A stretch of 64,000 nt of DNA from Eudorina sp. 2006-703-Eu-15 (lineage: Eukaryota > Chlorophyta > Chlorophyceae > Chlamydomonadales > Volvocaceae): the NCBI GenBank assembly GCA_003117195.1, contig BDSI01000025.1:452898-516897 (forward strand), written 5' to 3'. Shown here piece by piece: positions 1-11,600 of the stretch. Position 1 is the first letter of the stretch; every line of letters starts with the position of its first letter. The position numbers and the translations under genes are program-made. The notes beneath the pieces were generated by a model. That model made no database searches. It saw only the letters and a list, made by a program, of their open reading frames with translations, and had not been told where the DNA came from.

Positions 1-1515
1 ATGCCGAGCCGGAGGCTGGGCGCCCGGGATGAGTGGGATAGTGTGCTCTATGCCCTCATCCTGCTGCCTTATGCCAGTGACTTCAGCAAAGACATCCTTG
101 TATTCGTCAAGGAGGGTCTGAAGTTGATCCTGCGGGATCAAGTTGTCGGGATTACCTGCCGGGGTAGAAGCAGCAGCGACAGTCGGATTGTCGTGCATTG
201 CACCTAGGGCGGGTGAGCGACCAACAGATGAAGCACGAAGCTTTTGTTTTGGCTGCACCAAGGGAGTAGGCGGCCTCTTGTCAGAGGCGGCTGACTCCTT
301 GCGCACCGGATGCTGGATAGCGGGTGACACTGGGCCCCCATAGCCTGGCGTCTCCGGCCGTACCAACATCAAAAATGCGTCTGCACCACGCTGGATGGAC
401 TTTGCGGCTTGTTTAGCCGTCATCAAGTCCACGGACGTCGCTGTCACGAGGGTAGCCACGACCAAATTCATCAGTCGGGCAGGCTCCGAAAGATTCCCCT
501 GGTGACGAGGCCGCAACACAACAGTATTGCCACCCTTTTTCAGGATGAGCTCATGCGTGTCGTAACACAGGCGAGCCTTGCGACGTTTCAACCAATCACT
601 GCCAAGGATGATATCGGATGATCCGATGCCTTCCTTCATGATGAGGACACGGACGGTGTCACGGAATCTGCCTATGGTGATTGGCAGGTTCACTTCACCA
701 AGCAGGACACTGGGTGTGCCATCTGCTAAGCGGACAGTGGTGGTGTTTGACGGTTTTGGTGCGAGTCCCGTGAAGGACAAGAACTCCTTGGACACAAAGC
801 CGTCTGCTGTGCCATGGGTGCAGGCGCCGCTATCAGCTAGAAAGACTGCGGGCTTGCCGGCCGCTTTGCAGTCAAACAGCATAGCGTTTGAGTCGCTGTC
901 GTGCGTAGCTGAGAGCTCAGCGACTACAGCTGGTGGGTCGTACCACAGCTGGACAGGGTAAGGCAACGGTGGCATTGGCAACCGCCCACCCTTTGCTTTT
1001 CCATTTGCGGACACAAGGAGCTGAGTGCCCGATGGTAGCTCTTCCACAAGCTGATATCGCAGTTGCTGGAAGTATCGCGTCAAGTGCGGGAACCGAGGGA
1101 CCACGAACAGAGCGCACGTGTGATGTGGGTCCTGCCGCTTTGAACGCGAATAGTGCTGCTGGAACGCTCTCACTGTTTGTGGAGACGTGCAGCACCAGAG
1201 GGCTTCACCAGCGACGTTCTCTGAGAGGAACGTGCCGGGAGTTGTGTGACGGGGACACAGAGCATTCGTACCAGTCGGGTTACACGCGGCATCTAATGAG
1301 AAAGAGACGTGTCTGCAACCTTCCAAAGATCGCCGGATCAACCATGCGGTCTGGTGCACAGAGTGCATAGGATGCAGAACGAGACACTGCAACTGGGGCA
1401 GCATCAATGCCCAAACGTGCAGCTGCTGCCGTAACAACATCAACTGCATTCGGGTTGGCAACAGGCTCACCATGCGCCTGGAGGACATCATCCCCGTCCG
1501 TACCGTAGTCGGACG
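1..1515 (-). CDS. Ty3/gypsy pol polyprotein, N-terminal part (Dam-like domain, protease, start of reverse transcriptase), cut by window edge
   Basis: One minus-strand frame is open for about 505 codons, from 1515 to the left edge. In order it holds a degenerate Dam-like adenine-methylase domain (FSLDAACNP at 1302-1276, then NALCPRH and CALFVVPRF), the linker PLPYPVQLWYDPP, a retroviral-type aspartic protease with catalytic DSG at 834-826 (FLADSGACTHG), and the first residues of a reverse transcriptase (LLDEYKDVFAEV, then IPLIPGAQPP). The Dam-like domain lacks the catalytic Asn/Asp-Pro-Pro-aromatic motif: ALWCCTSP stands where it is expected. The frame is +1 relative to gag upstream. It overlaps a gag-frame extension that ends at 1280, so expression would need readthrough and frameshift, or the junction has decayed. 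The rest of RT, RNase H and integrase lie outside the window. Protease and RT are certain by motif; the methylase relationship is inferred from spacing and motif order. Confidence 0.85.
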
Positions 1516-1714
1516 CTATGGGACTTGAATCCCCTAAACCAACCTCAAAAGGGCTAGACCCGACAACAGGCTGAGTGGGTGGCCCAGCAGGCACCGCACC
1601 AGCCAAAAATGGCCGCGACTGCAGAGGTGGAGCAGCACAGCAGGCTCCTAGCATCGCAACGGCATGCTCTGATGGCTTGGCAAGAGCCACGCCCTCAATC
1701 GACCCGTCACCCCG

Positions 1715-3730
1715 CTACTGGTTGTTGCGCTGGCCACGCACAGCCTCGGCGAGGTCGCCAACGATGGACGCCAGCTTGTTCAGGGACATGTTCCCCTTCT
1801 GCCGGTTGCCACCGCGGCCACCGCCGCCGCCACGGCCGCCACCACGGTGGCCGCCGCGGTTGCCGCCATAGCCACCACCACGGCCGCCATTGCCGGGCTC
1901 ATGACCAGCGTGACCGCCGCTGCTGCCGCCGCCGCCACCACTGCTGCCACCAGCCCCGTGACCGCTGCTCGTCCGCTTTTTCACGCCTCCATCCGGGCGG
2001 TACTTCTGCTTGGAGCGGCGAGGGGCAAGGGCATTGAGTTGGGCGGTTGCGGATTTTTTGGGTTTATCAGTCCCCAGCGCAACTGTGTAGCGGATAAGGT
2101 CCTCTAGTTTCTGCCAAACCGAGCCATCGGCTTGGTACTCGACTTTTTCACGCAGAGCTGGGGCCAGGCCATTTTTGAAGAACGCAATGCGGTCATACAT
2201 GGCCATTTCACCCGCGTCTTGCATGCATAGGCGAAAGTCGGAAACATAGGACTGAATGCCACCTGTTTGCTTGACTTCTCCCGATAGCAAGCGGTTGCGT
2301 ACATCCTCTGGGGTATGCCGGTGCGGGTGATCCCATTGCGTGAGGAAATCCTGACGCAATTCGTCCCGTGTGGGCTTGCGGCCCTTGGCCTCCCAGTCCC
2401 TCATGTACGCAACACACCACTGCTGAGCCGGCCCCGCAAGATAGAACACAAAGTTCGCAATGGGGTCGTAGCCACGTGTGGTGAGGTAGCAGAACAAGAC
2501 ATCAAACCAAGTGCGGATGCACGAGATTGTCTTGTCCAAGACTCCAGTAAACCGTGAGATAGGGACGCGCTCCTCCCGTTTCCCACTGTCTGGAGCCGTG
2601 CTGGTAGTGGGTGCGCATGCAGGTGCAGCCTCAGCAGCGGGTGCTGTGGCCGGCACTTGCAGCGGTGACGCGACCCCCGGAGTGGTGACTGTGCCACCCC
2701 CACTAGGCCGCTCACCCACAACAGCCGCCTTGCCCGCGCCCACCTGTTGCGGATGCTCCTGGGGAGCATCCACCGCGCCAGGCGCCTTCCACTCGAAGTC
2801 CCAGCTCGCGATGAGAGCCCGGAGGTTGGAAGCCTCCGTTGGGGACATCCGGGGACTGAAGAAGTGGAGAAAGACGCCGTTCACGTGGTGCATGACGGCG
2901 TTAAAGAACTCCGCCTGGGTCACGGTTGCCATATCGCGTATGTCGCGTGCTGTGAGCGTGCCGAACAGCAAGTTCACCAAGCTGTTGATGACCAAGTTGC
3001 GGTCGTCTACACCGACCGCACTGAGGCCCTCAATTTCGCTTAGGGGAAATGAGTCGACAGCCCAAGCGCTGAACTGCCCCGGTGTAGCACCCGCCGCCGT
3101 GGCGTAAGGGATTTGCTGCGGCGACGGTGAGGGCGAAAAACGCGGTGGCGTGGGAGAACGTGTGGGGCTGCTACGGCCAACACCCATCGGTGCCGGACGT
3201 GCGGGCAGGGTGACCCGAGCAACTCCGGAGTCCTGCTGTCGGCGAAGGACAGCCGAACCAAACTGGCGGGGTTGCGGCTGAGGCTGCGGAGGTGGTGGGC
3301 GTGCTGCCGGAGGGGCACGGGCATCCACCATAGGCTGATCGGTATCAGTCTGCCTGCCACTGGCGCGGACTGAAGCCAGGTCCGCGCGGGCCTGCTCAAG
3401 CTGCTGGTTGGTGGTGACGAGCTGCTGGTTGGAGGCAGCAAGCTCAGCACGTAGCCGCGCCACTTCCTCGGCGGAAGCTGCAGCAGAAGCTGCAGCAGCT
3501 GCGACAGCAGCCGCTGCAGCAGCCGCAGGACCATCCGAGGCCGGGGCCGCAGCCGGAACTGGGGCCGCACCACCTTCGGCAAGCAGGGCCGGGCCGTCCA
3601 TCCCGGAAACCTTAGGCGCAGGTTTCGATTGGGCCAGAGCAGTCAGGGTCAGAATTTGACGCCAACATTTGCGTAAATGGCTTGAGTGAAGCTGGGAACT
3701 ATTTCCCGGAGCTGTCTCGCGTGGAGGCAT
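1715..3730 (-). CDS. Ty3/gypsy Gag protein
   Basis: A 671-residue ORF follows the 5' LTR and primer-binding site of the element at the left edge. Residues of roughly 20-330 are Ala/Pro-rich with a short Gln-rich coiled-coil-like stretch (LAASNQQLVTTNQQLEQA). A typical retrotransposon Gag capsid region follows, with WFDVLFCYL, YLAGPAQQWCVAYM, DELRQDFLTQW and VSDFRLCMQDAGEM. The C terminus is Gly/Arg-rich (RGGGYGGNRGGHRGGG) and has no CCHC zinc knuckle. An RGG-type tail may serve RNA binding instead. The ORF ends in TAG at 1717-1715, and the same frame continues open to 1280. Gag would assemble the cytoplasmic virus-like particle that packages element RNA. The family call is secure; whether the copy is active is unknown. 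Confidence 0.85.
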   Translation of the reverse strand: MPPRETAPGNSSQLHSSHLRKCWRQILTLTALAQSKPAPKVSGMDGPALLAEGGAAPVPAAAPASDGPAAAAAAAVAAAAASAAASAEEVARLRAELAASNQQLVTTNQQLEQARADLASVRASGRQTDTDQPMVDARAPPAARPPPPQPQPQPRQFGSAVLRRQQDSGVARVTLPARPAPMGVGRSSPTRSPTPPRFSPSPSPQQIPYATAAGATPGQFSAWAVDSFPLSEIEGLSAVGVDDRNLVINSLVNLLFGTLTARDIRDMATVTQAEFFNAVMHHVNGVFLHFFSPRMSPTEASNLRALIASWDFEWKAPGAVDAPQEHPQQVGAGKAAVVGERPSGGGTVTTPGVASPLQVPATAPAAEAAPACAPTTSTAPDSGKREERVPISRFTGVLDKTISCIRTWFDVLFCYLTTRGYDPIANFVFYLAGPAQQWCVAYMRDWEAKGRKPTRDELRQDFLTQWDHPHRHTPEDVRNRLLSGEVKQTGGIQSYVSDFRLCMQDAGEMAMYDRIAFFKNGLAPALREKVEYQADGSVWQKLEDLIRYTVALGTDKPKKSATAQLNALAPRRSKQKYRPDGGVKKRTSSGHGAGGSSGGGGGSSGGHAGHEPGNGGRGGGYGGNRGGHRGGGRGGGGGRGGNRQKGNMSLNKLASIVGDLAEAVRGQRNNQ

Positions 3731-4162
3731 TGAACAAAAGTTCGAATGCTAACGACGGACAAGCAAGCCAAATTGAAAGGCCAAATAGGTATTATTAGCG
3801 AATAAAATTTGCTAATAAACTATGGCCAACGGTAATGGGCAAAGTGCCGCAGCACGTGAGCGAAGCAATGCTATAAGCTCAAGCCGTAGCTTAGAGCAGC
3901 AAAGCTAAGCGAAATGTTCTGTTAAGGAACAGAACAAGCCCAAACCGAGCGGAGCCGCCAAGGAACGTCGGCGAACCGACTTCCGCAGGCGAGGTCCAAA
4001 GACCTGTTTGGCCCGCTGTGCGCAATGTCAAAGACACGCACACGTTAATGTGATTTCAGAAGCTATTGAAGCCCGGCCAGAGGCCGGAGCTTCGGCCTAA
4101 CGGCCGCGATGCAGAGTCTCGCGCGCCGAGCTAAGTTAACCTAAACCTAGCTCGATACCACT
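3731..4162 (-). promoter_or_regulatory. Retroelement leader and primer-binding site
   Basis: This untranslated leader lies between the 5' LTR and gag. Two bases inside the LTR, the minus strand reads TGGTATCGAG (4160-4151), the expected place and form for a tRNA primer-binding site. The same ten bases sit two bases inside the LTRs of the chromovirus (36690-36681) and of the TRIM element (34643-34652). The tRNA used is not identified. No other coding signal is seen here. Confidence 0.7.
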
Positions 4163-4526
4163 TGTAAGACTTAACCATAAGAGGAAGTCTTCATTACCTT
4201 AGGATCTACAGGTTTCTTAGTCGGCGCTAGTAGACTTGGCTTCCTACGCTGCGGAACATCAGTCCAATCGAAGATACTAATAGATGTCCTATATGACATG
4301 TCCAGAATGGGGGTGTCCAGAGACACCGACGAAGAACCAAAGAGAATCCTTTGAGCAGCGCCGCCGCAGGCGGCCTGAACGGCAATACGATATGTCGTCC
4401 AGAATCCACATTTAGATTGGTCGTTACGCAGCTCCGCTAGACTGCGTTACGTTCGAAGCAATATTATTTACTTCGTCGGAATTACTTATGTAATTCCTAT
4501 CTATCTGTGGGTGTGCGAAGCTTACA
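4163..4526 (-). repeat. 5' LTR of the left-edge Ty3/gypsy element
   Basis: The 364-bp LTR is bounded by the 6-bp inverted ends TGTAAG and CTTACA. On the minus strand it is followed by AG and then the primer-binding site. Its outer end abuts a GTATGT microsatellite, so the element inserted into or beside simple repeat DNA. The partner LTR and the target duplication are left of the window. Confidence 0.75.
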
Positions 4527-4583
4527 GTGTATGTGTATGTGTATGTGTATGTGTATGCATGTGTATGTGTATGTGTATGTGTA

Positions 4584-4616
<33 letters not shown>

Positions 4617-4640
4617 GTGTGTGTGTGTGTGTGTGTATAT
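4527..4640. repeat. GTATGT/TG microsatellite
   Basis: About 110 bp of irregular GTATGT and TG repeats lie between the LTR outer end and the first copy of the AC-tailed interspersed repeat. The open frames through it (alternating Cys-Met-Val-Tyr) are products of the repeat. Confidence 0.9.
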
Positions 4641-5095
4641 CGTTACATATCTGCCGGGCCGACACTGGCCGGGGGCGCTAACCCGCCCCATACGGGAGAC
4701 CGCCGAAGCACTTTCCCCCGGATACGGGGGAAAGGGGCGTAAGGGGCCTCTGTCCCCTCGCTCTCAACCAAGGGCGCGTGCCCGATCCCCGAGGATCGGT
4801 GACCGCTGTGCCCCCTTAAGGGAGTGGGCGAAGGCCCATCCCGGGCGGTCTGCGTCTCGCAGTCCGCTGTTCAACCTCCTCAAGTCCTTGCAGCACCCAG
4901 GGCGCGTTTCGGAGGCGCGCCCCTGCTTGGTGCGGTAAAGCTAGCCTGGTCCCGCGTCCCAACCTAATCGTACTAGCTAGGGTTGCACCCTCCGGCAGGC
5001 CTGCCTGCCCAGCTGAGCCAGAGCGAGGCGGCTCGCACGCGTCAGGCCTTGCTGGGTCCGGGTATGCAGTCGGGTGCTCCATGATGGGGCTATGG
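4641..5095 (-). repeat. AC-tailed interspersed repeat, copy 1
   Basis: This is the first of three related copies (others at 5646-6620 and from 51482). Landmarks on the + strand are ATCGTTACATATCTGCCGGG at the left, GACCGCCGAAGCACT, then GTCCTTGCAGCACCCAGGG, and CCGGCAGGCCTGCC near the right end. Every copy is directly preceded by a TG run on the + strand. Read on the minus strand, the body therefore ends in an (AC)n tail, as in retroposons with microsatellite tails. It holds ACTAGCTA near 4972, the unoccupied version of the site hit by a MITE in copy 2. Confidence 0.75.
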
Positions 5096-5198
5096 TTTGC
5101 ACAAGGCAGCACATCACCACGCAAGCTTCCCTGTCGTACACCCCTTCCCGTCGCAAGCGGCCCTCGCCTACACGTCCCACTCGCTGCCAACTCCCACT

Positions 5199-6620
<1,422 letters not shown>

Positions 6621-6803
6621 TGTTATTTTATTTGCCACTACTGCTTACTCTACAGACGGCTCGCGACTCGCAATACATCGGTCGCCTTGCTGCTGCATGG
6701 CATACAATACACCAGTATGGCCCGCCGTTTTCCTCTGAAGCGATGAAGTTGTCTTCGCATTTTCTATATTCATAATGTACGGTGCGGCTCGGGGTGAACC
6801 TTT

Positions 6804-6890
6804 AAATATTTTTATTTATTTATTTATTTATTTATTTATTTTTTTAATTTATTTTGTTATTTATGTTATTTTTTTATTATTTTTTTCCGC
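6804..6890. repeat. TTTA-type AT-rich simple repeat
   Basis: A run of (TTTA)n and T-rich sequence lies within the otherwise unassigned 6621-7069 interval. No gene is seen in that interval. Confidence 0.85.
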
Positions 6891-7069
6891 GCATCCACTT
6901 CGCGAGCGACATGAAATGAACGAACGGGCCGTCCAACAATGCCCCAACCCTAGCTACACGTGTTCGCTGCCTACGTACGTATCTGCCTGAAATCGCGTCA
7001 AAAGACACGAATAACTTGTTCACAAATGCTTTCATGCACTGCTGCTTTTGGCTGCTACGGTACTGCTGC

Positions 7070-7152
7070 TACATTATCACGGCACCTTGCATGTCATCGT
7101 GGTGCTGAGGCAGCACAACTAACGATGCTATGCAAACGGCCATGATAATGTA
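7070..7152. mobile_element. Short foldback element, copy 1
   Basis: An 83-bp hairpin has outer arms TACATTATCACGGC and GCCATGATAATGTA, with one mismatch. A related hairpin with the same outer arm lies at 8136-8218, so this is a small dispersed foldback rather than a chance palindrome. Confidence 0.55.
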
Positions 7153-7470
7153 CCTGCCCCATGATGATGTGCTGCACCACTGTGCGTACACACCCACCAT
7201 ACACGGCCTCACTTTCATACAGACGCAAATGCCTCTTCTCAGCTGCTAGTATTATGATATTCTTGCTGGGATATCATTGTCGAGGCAACGGGGCAGAGTT
7301 GGTCTGAGGCGTCCGTAAGGCGGGACCAGTAAGGTGGGACCACTTTCCGTAAAGTACAGTTTTGCAGATTACGGACAAAGCATCAACTTTTGACTTGTAA
7401 CCAGGACCTAAGGGGGGTTAGTGTAAGCCTGCCTTACAGCCCCGAGTCATCCGGGTTACGCCTTTGTGCT

Positions 7471-7810
7471 TACAGTTACACCGCAAAACAAGAATGTTTC
7501 AAGCTGGCTTTGTAATCATCTGCTTGGCATACGGATGTGGTAGTGCAGAGGCGTCTAGTGTTACGATAATGCCAATTCGGCGACCATTGCTGTCGGCGCG
7601 TACAGGGCTACCTTCCTGCTTGAGTTTGCCGAATCTATGCACGCCGATCCACCTTCAACATCAACGACACCCTCAATGGCACCCTTTCGCTCTCTCACAC
7701 TCTTGCGCGGTAATACAGTTCTCAGTTCTCGTTGTAAAGCAAGCGGCCTGTACGGATTGTAGGGGGCCCTGCCCTTTATCCGGCTTAAGGAAGCCGGCCC
7801 CTACTTGTTA
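7471..7810 (+). repeat. Interspersed repeat family A, copy 1
   Basis: About 340 bp are shared with 10344-11123 and, inverted, with 22903-23250. Landmarks are CGGATGTGGTAGTGCAGAGG, TCTATGCACGCCGATCC, TTGCGCGGTAATA and CCCCTACTTGT. The copies differ by substitutions and small indels. The frames running through it are not conserved, so it is treated as non-coding old repeat DNA. Confidence 0.7.
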
Positions 7811-8135
7811 CATGACAGTATTTACGCTGTGGCAAGATATTACTGCAACACGGGTTCTTGCGTGATAATGCATAGTGGCCGCTCTTTATTGGTTCACCTG
7901 ATGCAGCTCGAGTAGCTCGAGCTCCACGCCTCGCATTTCATGTTTCGACATTACTGTCCGCACTACGTATGTATTGTGTTCACAGCACTATGGCCCCCTT
8001 TCGCATACTTCTTATAGAACGGTCGGTTCGCCTCGGGGGAACACATCCACTCTGCGGTTCGTGCTCCACTTTTCGAGTGGCATGTAATGATCGTTTCCGT
8101 CATGGACGTGGACGGGCTGTCCAATGCCACAATCC

Positions 8136-8218
8136 TACATTATCATGGCACCTTGTTTCCCATCGTCGTGGATGGTGGTGCACCACAACGATGAATTGCA
8201 AGCTGCCATGGTAGTGTA
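8136..8218. mobile_element. Short foldback element, copy 2
   Basis: A hairpin with outer arms TACATTATCATGGC and GCCATGGTAGTGTA matches the left arm of the foldback at 7070-7152. The inner sequence CACCTTG next to the left arm is also shared between the two. Confidence 0.55.
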
Positions 8219-8682
8219 GCTGCCTCACCATGCCTGCAGAGCCTTGTTTTCATGTGTACCTGTAGTACCTGTCTCACTGTGCCTGCACGGCCTACATTTC
8301 ATGCAATCCTGCTCTTCACCTGCTGTGTTATTATGTCTGCTGTCCTTTCATGTCTGCCATCTGCCTCTTGATAATCGGTCCATCACAACACTCACTCGTC
8401 ATGCCAGGGGGGGTCGACAGGGGGGTCCCCCCCCTGTCCCTTAAGGGGGGGGTGCAGGGGGGCCTAGCCCCCCCGCCCGCCAACCCCTGATTAGTTTTTT
8501 CTAATCGGGCGGGGGCTGTTACTATTATTATTAGTATTGATGCCTGTATGTTTCCTTTGATGTAGGTTTATTTAAATGCGGGGTTTAAACAGTCAATAAG
8601 CTGATTTCTAACTGGGCCATATGCATGTTTTTTATTGTTCTTGCATGGTGCGATGAATCTGCTGCGTGACATTAACCAACAG

Positions 8683-11600
8683 GAACAAGGGCAATGGCTG
8701 AAGCGTGAACTGGGCCTTCCCAACACAAAGGCATATTTATTTTACAAGCGGATCGATCCAGTAAGTCTAGCACATTATATGTACATCAACACACTCCACC
8801 AACAGTCCGTAGATAGAGATGCATGAATGTCAACTATGTATTACATATACTGACTAAATTGCAAGCTATCTATCGTTCTGCGGCAATACTCTTTGCAACG
8901 CTGGAGTGTATGTACAGAGGGTGCTGCTGTATGGATGCAGCCTGCGTTGTTAGCATTATTCTTAGAGGGTGTATGTTTCCGTTTAGGATTCACACGCCAC
9001 CAAATTGAAGTCTGACTGCCTCACTGCTTGCAATTTCCCATCAATTTAAGCAATGACATCGTCATGTTTTTCTGACACAATTGGCAAAATTGACTATTAC
9101 TGTATGTCATGGGCTGCTACTCTAGTTGATGGTATGCTCTAAGGATACGTTGCATTATTTTCAAGCAACATCCACCATGCATCATAGTAATACCTCGATG
9201 GCCAACGAAAGGGTCCCTCTGGATCCCTTTCGCTATGTACCGTTGGCCATCGAGGTATTATTGTGGAAAGGGATCCAGAGGGACCTGTATGTTAATCTTT
9301 TCAACAGGTTACACTGACATCTATCCGTATTTCACATCTGCTGTAATTCGCCAAATCTGTTATTGCACATATGTAATAAACAATATTAGTAGTGCGGCGT
9401 CCAAAGCTGTCAAATGTATGTATCGCAATAGTTATTTATGTGCACAATCACCTCGATACCTCCAAATAACCATCCACCCGCGCCGTTTTCATATTTATCT
9501 CGTTGCAGTCTGACGAAGGTCTACACTATACATCCTCGTACGGACCAAAGACCACGAACCGCTACAAGCCAGACATTGTAGCGCCCGGAATCGAGGTTAT
9601 CTCGGCAAAAGCCTCAATCACCGCGGTCGGTGCTGGCGATGCCTCTGCTGGTGCGAGGAGTCACTTGCACCCGTCATGAAAGTGCATGTGTGCCGTTAAC
9701 AATCAACATACATAGTTTCCATCAGTTGGCAAAGTAGTGCAAAGCTTACTCTGTATCTTCAGAGATTTGTCTGTGGAGTCTTGATGTATTGCTTGTCTGT
9801 TTCATGATTTTGGTAAATCGCTGCTATTGGCTATATTGGCCCTACTAATATCAGGCACACCCTTCCTGTTGGGTTGACATGCAGGCAAGTGCGATGCCAG
9901 CACGGCATTGGAAACGGGAACGTCCTTTTCAGCTCCGCTGGTATGTTGCCTTGATACATACATGCATACACGGCAGCTCACATGCTAGCTATTGGAGCCT
10001 AGGATTTCGGTTATTTACATTCCTTGCTTGCGTAGGTGGCCGGCCATCTCGCCCTAGCGCAGCAGTACTTCAGGTATGATGGCTCTGTAAAATATATTGT
10101 AGTTCACGGCTCTCGTGATTAGAAGCATTGCGGGCGTCCAATAATATGGGTTGGACAAACCGTTTTGGTGACCCTATGACTTGTGACCAACACACTAATG
10201 GCGCATGCTAAAAGTGAATTTTCATAGTGATCTGGTGTTTGAACATCAAGATGCCACCAACAACAAGATTTGCCTTTCTGTCTTGCCAGATGAATACAAC
10301 TCAGCAATATTTATAAGCAAACTTTCGAAATGCAAAGGGATATATAGCATACCGCTTCAAGCTTCCTTGTGATCATCTGCTTGATGACAGACGGATGTGG
10401 TAGTGCAGAGGCGTCTAGTGTTACAATAATGCCGATTCGGTTACCATCCGTCGTTGCCGGCGGCGGCGCCAGCAGGCCGCTTACTGCAGGTTGGTTTCGG
10501 GGCGACGTACCTACCTGCTCGAGCTTTGCTGAATCTATGCACGCCGATCCACCCTCAACATAAACGACACCCTCAATGGCACCCTTTATGTGGTGAGCTC
10601 CGTTGAACACACGGCACTTAGCGAGAAGGATTGCAGCGGAAATATAATCCTGTTGCCAGGTAAAGGCGCGGAGTGGGTATGACCACGACACTAGCGAGAT
10701 AGACTAGCTGCGCTAGACTGCTCTGACTACCAGACAGCCGCACCGAATTATATACCGTTAATCGTAGCCCTGCGGGACTTCAGTTACCCTTCCTTGACAG
10801 GACAGGCCAATCGACGCAACCGTTGGAATCGCGGCTGTCACACTTGTGAAAACCGACAACCTGTCCTTTGCTTAGTGCCTCGCACATTGGATCAGCCGAT
10901 CAATATCCATCCAGGACATACGTAATTAATAACCATTCCGATTACAACGAGGGTTTGACCATAGTCAGGTCACAACACTTTCACTCTCACACACTCTTGC
11001 GCGGTAATAGCGTGTTCTTTGTAAAGCATGCAGGCCGCTTGCTTTATAAGCGGCCTGCATGCGCGGATTGTAGGGGGTCCCGCCCTTTTTCCAGCTTCAA
11101 GGAAGCGGACCCCTACTTGTCTCCCAAGAAAGGTATCTGTAAAATTCAAGATTTCCGGCTGGACATCCTGTATATACCGTACTGCCTCTAATTATTTGCG
11201 AGCGTAATTATCTGCGAGGACCAAAAATAATAAACATTTGGATTTAGAAACTGTAATTATTTGCGAAGCGTGCTTCCGAATTTTACTAGAAACTGTAAAG
11301 CTTTGTGAGGCACCCAGGCCGTATAACCAGTTTTGCGAGGTTGCTGTCCTTCCAGGCGGAACAGAAGCGAACACATGGAGCGCAGTAACGTAGGTGGTGC
11401 AACCCCGGACCTGTCACAGCCTGTCACAGGCACGCGCAAGCTCGCAGCGTCGACTATCAACCCTGCGCACCCAACAGCATCGGTTCCAGGGGATTCTAAA
11501 CCAAAGCACCTAAAGGAATAGTTTAATTTTGCATGTTATTTTTGCGAGGCTGTCAACGTATTTATTTACAAACTCTAATTATTTGCGAGGTACCCCCGGC

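Noticed and set aside
7464..7865. 133-codon frame
   Set aside because: Lies in interspersed repeat family A, whose other copies do not keep the frame.
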